NCBI GenBank assembly: GCA_023665825.1
Contig: JAMPDE010000001.1
Coordinates: 1,012,355 to 1,076,354, forward strand
DNA: 64,000 nucleotides
Reading direction: 5' to 3'
Origin: Alistipes senegalensis
GTDB lineage: Bacteria > Bacteroidota > Bacteroidia > Bacteroidales > Rikenellaceae
Shown piece after piece: positions 25,301-33,262 of the stretch. The notes beneath the pieces are model-generated. The model saw nothing but the letters and a program-made list of their open reading frames with translations, was not told the DNA's origin and made no database searches. A program made the translations under genes and the position numbers. Position 1 is the stretch's first letter; each line of letters begins with the position of its first letter.

Positions 25301-26335
25301 GGTGCGGTAGAATTTGTCGAACTCCGAGTTGCGCTGCGGCAGGTAGTTGAGGCCGCCGAAGAACGAGCCGATCCACAAGCCCCCTTCGCGGTCCTTGCAG
25401 AGCGAGTAGACGGCGTTGTCCGAGAGCGAATAGGGGTCGTAGGGCGAGCTGCGCAGCCACTGGAAGTGCTGCGTCCGCAGGTTGTAGACCGCGATGCCCG
25501 ATTCGGTGCCGATCCACAGCTCGTCGGAGGCGTATTGCAGGATGTGGCGCACGAAAATCGGTGCTTCGGGGTCTGCCGAGAGCCGGAGGCGCGAAATCTG
25601 CGAGGTGACCCGGTTCACTTCGACCACCCCGTGTTCTTCCAGCCCGAGATACATCTTGTTGTAGTCGCTGAAACAGATGAACGAGATGATGTCGGTGGGG
25701 TAGATCGCCTGTCCGGCGTCGTCGAGAAAGGGTTCGACGTGCTCGAAACGGTCTTTCGTGCAGTAGAGGCCGCCGCCGTAGCCGGCGAACCAGATGACGC
25801 CGTTCTTGTCGCAGCGCAGGCTGCGGATCATCCGGTGCTGGCGGTAGCGGCATTCGGTGCGGCCGCTGCGGGGGTCGTGGCAGAAGACGCCGTTGTCCTC
25901 CACGACGATCCAGATGCAGCCCTCCTTGTCGCATTCGAGCACCGAGATGGGTTTCGTGATGGGTTTGCCGTCGGGCGCGTGGAGCGGCACGCCGGCGAAG
26001 GTCTCCCGCTGGGGGTCGAACAGATAGAGCCCCGAATCGGTGCCGACCCAGAGCCGGTGTCCGGCGTCTTCGGCCAGACACTTGATGAGGCTGTTCCCCA
26101 GTCCCGATTTGAGACGCGGGTTGTGTTTGAAAATCCGAAACGTCTTGCCGTCGTAGCGGTTCAGTCCGTCTTTGGTGCCGAACCACATGAAGCCGTTGCT
26201 GTCTTGGAGAATGGCCGTGACGGTGTTTTGCGAGAGGCCGTTGTTGATGTCGAGCCGGTCGAAGAGCACCGACTGGGCGAAGCCGGAAAAGAGACCGCAC
26301 AAAAGGGCGCAGCAGATCAGAGACGATTTTTTCAT
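22304..26335 (-). CDS. Hybrid two-component system sensor/regulator (HTCS)
   Basis: A 1343-residue one-protein two-component system typical of Bacteroidetes glycan loci. Order: signal peptide; two-propeller periplasmic sensor of Reg_prop repeats (about 25-690); Y_Y_Y domain (about 700-775); membrane helix (about 782-805); HisKA with FFTDIAHEIRTPLTLIKG (His about 839); HATPase (GTGIGLALARSL); receiver domain ILVVEDNPEM...VCDIMMPQ (Asp about 1127); AraC-type DNA-binding domain (about 1228-1312). It senses a glycan breakdown product in the periplasm and activates the facing operon. The start at 26335 gives a clean signal peptide; an upstream ATG at 26413 would bury it. Confidence 0.97.
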   Translation of the reverse strand: MKKSSLICCALLCGLFSGFAQSVLFDRLDINNGLSQNTVTAILQDSNGFMWFGTKDGLNRYDGKTFRIFKHNPRLKSGLGNSLIKCLAEDAGHRLWVGTDSGLYLFDPQRETFAGVPLHAPDGKPITKPISVLECDKEGCIWIVVEDNGVFCHDPRSGRTECRYRQHRMIRSLRCDKNGVIWFAGYGGGLYCTKDRFEHVEPFLDDAGQAIYPTDIISFICFSDYNKMYLGLEEHGVVEVNRVTSQISRLRLSADPEAPIFVRHILQYASDELWIGTESGIAVYNLRTQHFQWLRSSPYDPYSLSDNAVYSLCKDREGGLWIGSFFGGLNYLPQRNSEFDKFYRTDAPQGLKGRRVREICPDEHGRLWIGTEDAGLYRFDPEARTFDFFAPSRAFSNVHGLLMDGDDLWVGTFSKGIRVIDTRTGHIRKYDNDNRPGRLFSNYVFALCKTSGGRIYVGTMHGLQYYDRQTDRFHYVPEINGGKMVNDIREDSNGDLWVATFSNGVYRHDARNDTWAHFTHDGDDDESLPADNVTSVFEDSRKQIWFTTEGAGFCRFDAQRNAFVRYSSSDGMPSDVVFRIVEDDAGRFWITTNRGLVSFLPDTGTVSHVYTVANRLLSNQFNYKSGYKSEQGTVYFGCIEGLVAFDPEQLAGRKNDYRPPVYITDFSLLDEKIVIGERNAPLRKSILYTDTIRLAYDRNSFSLQLAALCYHDPQTGRLLYKLEGFDDHWRHYTTENATITYSKLPPGKYRFQVRLTDRNGTAPIPESGKDLFIEIRPPFFLSAVAYAVYTLLAAGGLALFFVYLNRRTARRQQQYRQDFERKKERELYHAKINFFTDIAHEIRTPLTLIKGPLEHILHRATADPELAEDLHIMDRNTDRLLELTNQLLDFQKIEKERLPISLVRLDAAEILESVFYRFSSSARQQGKSFELSVEAENACADIDREAFTKILSNLLNNALKYSDSTIRVVLRTAADTLCITVTNDGEVVPPDMREAIFAPFFRHTRKSESVGTGIGLALARSLAELQRGTLAMGPSERLNEFVLTLPLVGEPASDRSETMREEYADATADPSAESRPDTRCILVVEDNPEMCGFIRRQAAEHYAVLTAGNGVEALEVLEKNYVDLIVCDIMMPQMDGIELCKRVKNDLRYSHIPLILLTAKTNLQSKISGMEAGADAYVEKPFSPDYLLSVIANLIRSRRKLRESFMQNPLVLADTMATSSADTDFIVRLQEIIHANFNNPEFKMNDIAEMMHMSRASFYRKIKGVLDMTPNDYLRLERLKTAAQLLQDRRYHINEVCYMVGFSSTSYFAKCFQKQFGVLPKNFVADTSGRPDPEPDEKSDDRP

Positions 26336-26504
26336 AGGGCTATCGCAAATATACGGATAAGCCGACAGCAATGCAAACGGCGGAGTATATAAGCCGAAGT
26401 CAAATATAGGCAATAAATGCGCGGATGGGCCGCATCGGCGCCGATTTGAGATGATTTTATCCTAAATAGCGACTATATTTTCTTTCGGCGCGCGACCGAA
26501 AATC

Positions 26505-26512
26505 TACCTTTG
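26505..26512 (+). promoter_or_regulatory. -7 box of the polysaccharide-locus operon promoter
   Basis: TACCTTTG lies about 50 bp before the first structural gene. A CTTTCGG near 26482 is a poor -33 match, as expected for a promoter that needs an activator such as the divergent HTCS. Confidence 0.55.
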
Positions 26513-26562
26513 TGTTGGATTCGGCGAACGACCTGCCGGACCGATAACGACTACTGAACCGA

Positions 26563-28572
26563 ATGATGAAAAAACTTTTGTCGACAGGCTTGTTCGCCGC
26601 CGTGCTCGGGTGGGCCGGCGCAACGGCGCAGACGGCCGTTATTTCCAGCAGCATATCGCTGAAAACCGCTGGGAATCCGGCAGTTGCTTATGCCCTCTCC
26701 GATGCGGGGGGGGGATTTTTAGAGGCTGATCGCGACCTTCCGGTCGTGATTCGCCGCGAGACGGCCGAAACCGGCGACGGCACGCGCGTCGTGCTGACCC
26801 TCACGGCGACCGAGCCGGTATATTACCGCATCGAGTCGCTCTACCGCACCGAAATTCCCCATGACGAGGCGCTTTTCTATATGCCGGGCTTCTGGTACCG
26901 GCGCAACCTGCGTTCGCCGCAGGCGGCCCCGTCGTTCCATACGAGCGACAGCTGGCAGGTCCGCGACGACCGGTTGAGCGCGCCGCTGACGGGCGTGTTC
27001 GACGAAAAGTCGGGCGCCTGCTGCACGGTGCTGCGCACCGACGAAATCCGCGACGACGCCTTGTTCTCGCCCCAGTGCGGCGAGGTGATGCTCGCGGGCC
27101 CGACTTCGGTGGGATTCACCGGATTCCGCAACGTCGACGGCCGCACTGCGCTGGTCTTCGGCTTCCCTTGGAGCGAGGAGCCCAAATCCTACATCCGCAA
27201 ACTGACTTTGTCCCCCGCGATTCAGGCTTTCGCGAAGCTGGAGCGCGGGGAGTCGCGTACTTGGACGTGGACGATCCGGCGCGGAACGAGCGAATCCTAT
27301 TCGTCGTTCGTCGCCGACACGTGGACGCGTGCGTTCGACGCCCTCGATCCCCAGCCGGTCGAGCCGCGCCATACGCCCGAACAGGCCAAAGCCGTGCTGG
27401 CCGAATACTTCGTCCAGAGCTACGTGGACGATTATCCGCTGAAATACACCTCCGGCGTGGAGTTGCGCACGGCCGACCCCGCGAGCAACGGCATCGCCGA
27501 AATCGGATTTCTGGGGCGGGTGCTCCTCAATGCGTTCAATGCGTTGGAGTACGGCGAGGCGACCCGCAACGACACGCTCGTGAAGCAGGCCGAAGCGATT
27601 TTCGACAGCTACGTGCGCGAGGGCTTTACGCCGACCGGGCTTTTCCGCGAGGTGGTCGATTTCCAGCGGGGCCGCGAGACCGACATATACAGCATCCGCC
27701 GCCAGTCCGAAGGGGCGTATGCCGTGCTGACCTACCTTGCTTATGAAAAGCGGCACGGGCGCAGCCATCCCGCATGGGAAAACCGCTTGCGCGTCCTGCT
27801 CGACAGACTGCTCGCGATGCAGAATGCCGACGGCAGTTTCCCGCGCAAGTTCCGCGACGATTCGGGCGTGGTCGACGCTTCGGGCGGCAGCACGCCGTCG
27901 GCTACCCTGCCGCTCACGATGGCGGCCGTCTATTTCCGCCACAACGGCTATCTGAAAGCCGCGCGCCGCACGGCCGCTTACTTGGAGCGGACGCTGATTT
28001 CCCGCGCCGACTATTTCTCCTCGACGCTCGACGCCGACTGCGAGGACAAGGAAGCCGCCCTTTACGCCGCTACGGCCATGTGCTACATGGCGCAGGCGAC
28101 CAAAGGCGCCGAACGGCGGCACTACGTCGAACTGTGCCGCGAGGCGGCCTATTTCGCCTTGTCGTGGTACTATCTCTGGGACGTGCCGTTCGCGGCGGGG
28201 CAGATGCTCGGCGAAGCGGGCTTCCGCTCGCGCGGCTGGGGCAACGTGTCGGTCGAGAACAACCACATCGACGTCTTCGTCTTCGAGTTCGCGGCCGTGC
28301 TCGACTGGCTGGCCCGCGAAACCGCCGAACCCCGTTTCGCGCGGATGAGCACCGTCATCCGCAGTTCGATGCTGCAGTTGATGCCGACGCCCGAACACCA
28401 TTTCTGCATCGGCCGCACGGGCTATTACCCCGAAGTGGTGCAGCACACGACGTGGGACTACGGCAAGAACGGCAAGGGCTTCTACAACGACATCTTCGCA
28501 CCGGGCTGGACCGTCGCTTCGCTGTGGCAGATGCTCACGCCCGGCCGGCTGGAAAATTTCTTTGCGAACTAA
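26563..28572 (+). CDS. Secreted (alpha/alpha)-barrel-like protein, first gene of the glycan operon
   Basis: A 669-residue protein with signal peptide (MMKKLLSTGLFAAVLGWAGATAQ). The N-terminal half (25-250) looks beta-rich. The C-terminal half (about 270-660) has repeated helix pairs with aromatic/acidic motifs (LKAARRTAAYLERTL, AALYAATAMCYMAQATKG, WYYLWDVPFAAGQML, WGNVSVENNHIDVFVFEF), the look of a six-hairpin glycosidase or lyase. No CAZy family can be assigned by eye. By position it acts in the periplasm or at the cell surface on the locus substrate. The start codon is one of two adjacent ATGs. Confidence 0.6.
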   Translation: MMKKLLSTGLFAAVLGWAGATAQTAVISSSISLKTAGNPAVAYALSDAGGGFLEADRDLPVVIRRETAETGDGTRVVLTLTATEPVYYRIESLYRTEIPHDEALFYMPGFWYRRNLRSPQAAPSFHTSDSWQVRDDRLSAPLTGVFDEKSGACCTVLRTDEIRDDALFSPQCGEVMLAGPTSVGFTGFRNVDGRTALVFGFPWSEEPKSYIRKLTLSPAIQAFAKLERGESRTWTWTIRRGTSESYSSFVADTWTRAFDALDPQPVEPRHTPEQAKAVLAEYFVQSYVDDYPLKYTSGVELRTADPASNGIAEIGFLGRVLLNAFNALEYGEATRNDTLVKQAEAIFDSYVREGFTPTGLFREVVDFQRGRETDIYSIRRQSEGAYAVLTYLAYEKRHGRSHPAWENRLRVLLDRLLAMQNADGSFPRKFRDDSGVVDASGGSTPSATLPLTMAAVYFRHNGYLKAARRTAAYLERTLISRADYFSSTLDADCEDKEAALYAATAMCYMAQATKGAERRHYVELCREAAYFALSWYYLWDVPFAAGQMLGEAGFRSRGWGNVSVENNHIDVFVFEFAAVLDWLARETAEPRFARMSTVIRSSMLQLMPTPEHHFCIGRTGYYPEVVQHTTWDYGKNGKGFYNDIFAPGWTVASLWQMLTPGRLENFFAN

Positions 28573-28585
28573 TCCTTACGAACCG

Positions 28586-31312
28586 ATGAAACGAATCTGT
28601 TGGATACTGTTGTCCGTCCTTCCGCTGTGCGCTTTCGCGCAGGAGGTGCGGAAAGAACGGGATTACCTCTGCACGCTGACTTCGGCGGAGGGACACGGCG
28701 GCGATTTCCGCTGGATGATGAAACGGGCCGACGAGGTCGGCGTACGGGCGGAAGAGGTGTCGTCCGACCGTCTGTCGACCGAAGAGTGGCTGCCCGCCGT
28801 CGTGCCGGGTACGGTGCTCAATTCGCTGGTTTATGACGGGGTTTATCCCGAACCCTACTACGGACTGAACAACAAGCTGGAATCGGGGCTGATTCCCGAC
28901 CTCTACCACGCGGGACGCGACTTCTATACCTATTGGTTCCGCACCGAGTTCGAGCTCACGAAAGAGCAGTGCGCGGGCCGCAAGGTGTGGCTCCAAGCCG
29001 ACGGAATCAACTACCGCGCCGAGCTGTGGCTCAACGGCAGTCTGGTCGGCAACATGGCGGGCATGTTCGAGCAGCGCGTGATCGACATCACGGACAAGGT
29101 GCGCACCGACCGCCGGAACGTGCTGGCCGTCAAGGTCAGTCCGGTGGACATGCCCGGAACCATCAAACCCAAAGGCGGCAAGTCGTTCGGGGCCAACGGC
29201 GAATTCCAGAACGGCGGCAACGGCGAAATCGGCCGCAACGTGACGCAGCTGATGACCGTCGGCTGGGACTTTTATTATCTGGACGGAATCCGTGACCGCA
29301 ATACGGGGATTTGGCGCGACCTGTCGATTTTCACGACCGGCCGTGTGCGGCTGGCGCACCCGTTCGTCAAGTCCGAACTGGCGCATCCGAACTACGACCT
29401 CGCCCGTCAGACCGTGTCGGTCGAGGTGAGCTATCCCGACTACGTGCCGCAAGACCGCAAGCGCAAGGCCCGCATCATCGGTGAAATCGCCGGAACGGGC
29501 ATCCGCTTCGAGAAGGAGGTCGAACTCTATCGCGGCGAGGTCAAGGAGGTGGTCTTCACGCCCGAAGAGTTCCCGCAATTGGAAATCCGCAATCCGCGTC
29601 TGTGGTGGCCCGTGAACAAGGGCCCGCAGGAGCTCTACGAACTGACGCTGAAAGCCGAATACGACGGCCGCACGAGCGATTCGCTGACGACCCGCTTCGG
29701 GATTCGCGAAATCGTGTCGTCGACCGACACCCCCGACCGTTCGCGGATGTTCCACGTCAACGGAAAACCCCTCTTCGTGCGGGGTACGAACTGGCTGCCG
29801 GAGGCGATGCTTCGGACGTCGGACGAACGCACCCGCGCCGAATTGCGCTATACGGCGCAGTCGGGCGTCAACCTCATCCGCTTCTGGGGCGGCGGCATCA
29901 CCGAATCGGACTATTTCTTCCAGTTGTGCGACGAGCTGGGCATCCTCGTATGGCAGGAGTTCTGGATGACCGGCGACACTAACCACCCCGTCGACGCGGG
30001 CCTTTACTACACGAACGTGGTGTCGACCGTCAAACGCATCCGCAACCACCCGTCGCTGGCCTACTACGTCTCGTCGAACGAAAGCACCGAGATGCCGCAG
30101 ATGGAGCGGCTGCTGGCGTCGCTCGACGGCACGCGCGGCTATCAGATGCAGTCGGAGTGCGGCGGCGTCCACGACGGAAGCCCCTACAAGCAGGTCAACA
30201 TCATGAGCCACTACGAGGACAAGGCCTCGCCGCGCGGCAGCCGCGTCTACGGGTTCAATCCCGAGTACGGCGCGCCGTGTCTGCCGACGGTCGAATGCCT
30301 GCGCGAGATGATGGACGAAAAGGATTTGTGGCCCATCAACCGAAATGTGTGGGACTACTCCGACGGCAACGGGTTCCACCTCGTGGCCTCGCTCTATACC
30401 GACATGACCAACGAGTACGGCCGCTCGGAATCCATCGACGAATTCGCCGAAAAAGCCCAGTTCGTCGGTGCGCTCAACTACAAGAGCATCTGGGAGGTGT
30501 GGAACTACAACAAGTTCGGCTACGGCGACCGCCACACGTCGGGCGTGCTCTACTGGTACCACAATTCGGCCGTGCGGCAGGTCGCCGGACGCATGTGGGA
30601 CTGGTCGCTCGAACCGACGGCGGCGCTCTATGCGGCGCAGAACGCCTGCGAACCGCTGCACCCCCAGTTCGACTACCTGAAAAACACGGTGTCGATTGTG
30701 AACGACACCTATGCCGCGCATCGCGGGCTGCGGGTCACGGCGGAGGTCTACGACCTCGACATGCGCCGCATCGACCGCAAGGAGGCTGTCGCGGATTTGC
30801 CCGAAGACGGCGTGGCGAACGATGTGCTGCGGCTCGATTTCGCGGCTTCGCGGACGCCGGTGCAGTTCATCCGCCTGCGGTTGTTCGACGCGGACGGGAA
30901 GCAGGTCGGCAGCAACTTCTACTGGCGCTCGGACAACGAGTACAAGGGGGCCAATACGCTGACCGGGCCGGCGACGGCCGGGTTCCAAGCCCTCGAAACG
31001 CTGGCTCCGACGAAAATTGCCGCATCCTATAAGACCTCGACCGACGACGGGCGGCACTACATCGACCTGCGGCTGAAAAACACGGGCCGTACGGTGGCCT
31101 TTTTCACGCAGGTGCAGTGGCTCGACGCTTCGCGCAAACCCGTGCGGCCGTCGTTCTATACCGACAATTTCCTGTGCCTGATGCCGGGCGAAAGCCGGAC
31201 GATCCGCATCGAAACGGCGCTCGACCGATTGCCGCAACCCGAATATACGCTGGTCGTACGGGCCTACAACGTCGCGCCGCGCAAATTCCGCATCCGCATC
31301 CCCCGCAGCTGA
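28586..31312 (+). CDS. Glycoside hydrolase family 2 (beta-mannosidase/exo-glycosidase-like)
   Basis: A 908-residue exo-acting enzyme. The signal peptide MKRICWILLSVLPLCAFAQ makes the ATG at 28586 the right start. The GH2 layout is seen: jelly-roll sugar-binding domain (about 50-230, with WLPAVVPGTVLNSLV), Ig-like domain, TIM barrel beginning FVRGTNWLPEAML (about 400), LIRFWGGGITESDYFFQLCDELGILVWQEF, acid/base Glu of SSNES (about 499) and candidate nucleophile Glu in NPEYGAP (about 560). This branch includes beta-mannosidases, exo-glucosaminidases and related exo-enzymes; the substrate cannot be set by eye. It starts 13 bp after the preceding stop. Confidence 0.85.
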   Translation: MKRICWILLSVLPLCAFAQEVRKERDYLCTLTSAEGHGGDFRWMMKRADEVGVRAEEVSSDRLSTEEWLPAVVPGTVLNSLVYDGVYPEPYYGLNNKLESGLIPDLYHAGRDFYTYWFRTEFELTKEQCAGRKVWLQADGINYRAELWLNGSLVGNMAGMFEQRVIDITDKVRTDRRNVLAVKVSPVDMPGTIKPKGGKSFGANGEFQNGGNGEIGRNVTQLMTVGWDFYYLDGIRDRNTGIWRDLSIFTTGRVRLAHPFVKSELAHPNYDLARQTVSVEVSYPDYVPQDRKRKARIIGEIAGTGIRFEKEVELYRGEVKEVVFTPEEFPQLEIRNPRLWWPVNKGPQELYELTLKAEYDGRTSDSLTTRFGIREIVSSTDTPDRSRMFHVNGKPLFVRGTNWLPEAMLRTSDERTRAELRYTAQSGVNLIRFWGGGITESDYFFQLCDELGILVWQEFWMTGDTNHPVDAGLYYTNVVSTVKRIRNHPSLAYYVSSNESTEMPQMERLLASLDGTRGYQMQSECGGVHDGSPYKQVNIMSHYEDKASPRGSRVYGFNPEYGAPCLPTVECLREMMDEKDLWPINRNVWDYSDGNGFHLVASLYTDMTNEYGRSESIDEFAEKAQFVGALNYKSIWEVWNYNKFGYGDRHTSGVLYWYHNSAVRQVAGRMWDWSLEPTAALYAAQNACEPLHPQFDYLKNTVSIVNDTYAAHRGLRVTAEVYDLDMRRIDRKEAVADLPEDGVANDVLRLDFAASRTPVQFIRLRLFDADGKQVGSNFYWRSDNEYKGANTLTGPATAGFQALETLAPTKIAASYKTSTDDGRHYIDLRLKNTGRTVAFFTQVQWLDASRKPVRPSFYTDNFLCLMPGESRTIRIETALDRLPQPEYTLVVRAYNVAPRKFRIRIPRS

Positions 31313-31332
31313 ACCGACACCGAATACCGACG

Positions 31333-33210
31333 ATGAAATACGCCCTGCATATCCTTTTCCTGCTCACGCTCGCTACGGGTTCAGCCCGTCCGCACGACTA
31401 CGACGTGGTCATCGTCGGCGGAACGCCCGCCGGCATCACGGCCGCCATCGCCGCCGCGCGGGAGGGAAAGAGCTGCGTCGTGCTGGAACGCTCGGGCCGT
31501 ATCGGCGGGCTGCCGGTCAACGGGCTGGGCGCGACGGACATCGCCACGCGCGGTGCGACGGGCGGCTTGTTCGGCCGGTCCATCGCACTGAACAGGGCTT
31601 TCTACGCGGAACGCTACGGCGCGTATTCTCCGCAAGTGCGCGATTGCAGCGACGGTTATCGTTTCGAGCCGTCGGTGGCGGCCGAAACGTTCGCCAAGAT
31701 GCTCGCCGAAGCGGGGCCCGGCCGAATCACGGTGCTGACCGGCCGGCAGTTCGATGCCGAAGCGCGTTGCGTCGTCATGCGGGGCGGCCGGATCCGCGAA
31801 ATCCGCATCCTCGACCGTGCGTCGGGTCGCGAGGAACGTTATCGGGGCGGCGTCTTCATCGACGCTACCTATGAGGGCGATCTGGGGGCTGCCGCAGGCG
31901 TCCCGTTCCGGCTGGGGCGCGAAGGCGCGGCCGAATACGGCGAACCCTGCGCCGGCAAAATCTACCGCTGGTGGAAGCACGGCCCCGATGCCGAAGGAAC
32001 CACCTACGAGGGCGACAGCACCATTCAGGCCTACAACTACCGGCTGTGTCTGACCGACGACCCGAACAACCGGCTGCCGATCGTCCGGCCGCAAAACTAC
32101 CGCCGCGAGGAGTTCGCCTCACTCGTCGACGACGTGTTCGAGGGGCGCAATACCGACGTCCGGTTCCGCGAGGCGGATTCGGCAGCTGTCGCGCGCAACC
32201 ACCGGCGGATTCGCGACGGCAAGCCGACAGCGATGCCGGGCGATGCGTGGGGCATGGCCAAAATCGTGAGCATGACCCGCCTGCCCAACGCCAAGACCGA
32301 TGCCAACAACCAGCATCTGGCTTTGATTTCCACCGACCTGCCCGAAGAAAACCAATTGTGGCCGACGGCCGGCTGGGCATGGCGCGACCGTTTCGCCGCC
32401 CGCCTGCGCGATTACACGCTGGGGCTGCTGTGGTTCGCCCAGCACGACGAGGCATTGCCCGAGCACTTCCGCGCGGCTGCGCTCCGGTGGGGGCTGGCGG
32501 CCGACGAATACCGCGACAACGACGGATTCCCGCGACAGGTCTATGTCCGCGAAGGGCGTCGGCTGGAAGGGTGCCATTTCTTCACGGCGCACGACGCCCT
32601 GCCCGTGACGGAGGGTGCGCGGCCGCCGCTGCACGCATCGTCGGTCACGGCGAGCCACTACGCGCTCGATTCGCATGCCGTGCGCAAGCGCGAAGCGGGC
32701 CGGATTCATCTGGACGGGTTTTTCAGCCATCCGACCCAGCCTTATACGGTGCCTTACGGCGTCATGGTTCCCCGAGTGGTTGCGAACCTCCTCTTTCCGG
32801 TGGCCGTGTCGGGCAGCCACGTCGGATTTTCGACCCTGCGCATGGAGCCTTGCTGGATGGCATTGGGCGAAGCGGCCGGAGAGGCTGCCGCGCTGGCTAT
32901 CGAATCCCGGAAAAACGTCCGTGCGATCGACATCCGCGAGTTGCAGGAACGGCTGCTCCGGCATGGGGCGGTGCTGGTCTACCTGCGCGACCTGACGCCC
33001 GATGACCCCGACTACGCAGCCGTTCAACGGCTGGCTTTGCGGGGCTATTTCCCCGAATGGAACGCCCGGCTCGACGAACCGCTGGATGAACCGACCGCCC
33101 GCTTGTGGAGCGCGCTTTCGGGACGGACGGTCGAGGCCGACGGCCGTACTTCGCGCCGCGAATGGCTCCGCCGCCTGACTGCGAATGAAAAAGAGACGAA
33201 ACGGATGTGA
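31333..33210 (+). CDS. Secreted FAD-dependent oxidoreductase in the glycan locus
   Basis: A 625-residue flavoprotein with a signal peptide (MKYALHILFLLTLATGSARP) and an FAD Rossmann motif DVVIVGGTPAGITAAIAAAREG (about residues 23-44). The FAD_oxidored-type second half includes FPVAVSGSHVGFSTLRMEP and GEAAGEAAALA. Such proteins occur in Bacteroidetes glycan loci, often annotated by similarity as xanthan lyase-like; the reaction is not established. An oxidoreductase exported with glycosidases suggests redox chemistry on a sugar, for example preparing a glycosidic bond for cleavage. It lies 20 bp after the GH2 gene. Confidence 0.75.
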   Translation: MKYALHILFLLTLATGSARPHDYDVVIVGGTPAGITAAIAAAREGKSCVVLERSGRIGGLPVNGLGATDIATRGATGGLFGRSIALNRAFYAERYGAYSPQVRDCSDGYRFEPSVAAETFAKMLAEAGPGRITVLTGRQFDAEARCVVMRGGRIREIRILDRASGREERYRGGVFIDATYEGDLGAAAGVPFRLGREGAAEYGEPCAGKIYRWWKHGPDAEGTTYEGDSTIQAYNYRLCLTDDPNNRLPIVRPQNYRREEFASLVDDVFEGRNTDVRFREADSAAVARNHRRIRDGKPTAMPGDAWGMAKIVSMTRLPNAKTDANNQHLALISTDLPEENQLWPTAGWAWRDRFAARLRDYTLGLLWFAQHDEALPEHFRAAALRWGLAADEYRDNDGFPRQVYVREGRRLEGCHFFTAHDALPVTEGARPPLHASSVTASHYALDSHAVRKREAGRIHLDGFFSHPTQPYTVPYGVMVPRVVANLLFPVAVSGSHVGFSTLRMEPCWMALGEAAGEAAALAIESRKNVRAIDIRELQERLLRHGAVLVYLRDLTPDDPDYAAVQRLALRGYFPEWNARLDEPLDEPTARLWSALSGRTVEADGRTSRREWLRRLTANEKETKRM

Positions 33211-33262
33211 CAAATTGATATACGACCCTTAATAAAAAACCAACCAAAAATTAATAAAACTT

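Noticed and set aside
22080..26300. A 1406-residue minus-strand frame overlapping the HTCS
   Set aside because: It is a frame-shifted reading of the HTCS and nuclease genes, Arg/Pro/His-rich with no fold; the HTCS frame has every expected domain.
22460..26392. A 1310-residue plus-strand frame opposite the HTCS
   Set aside because: Antisense shadow; no signal, motif or composition of a real protein.
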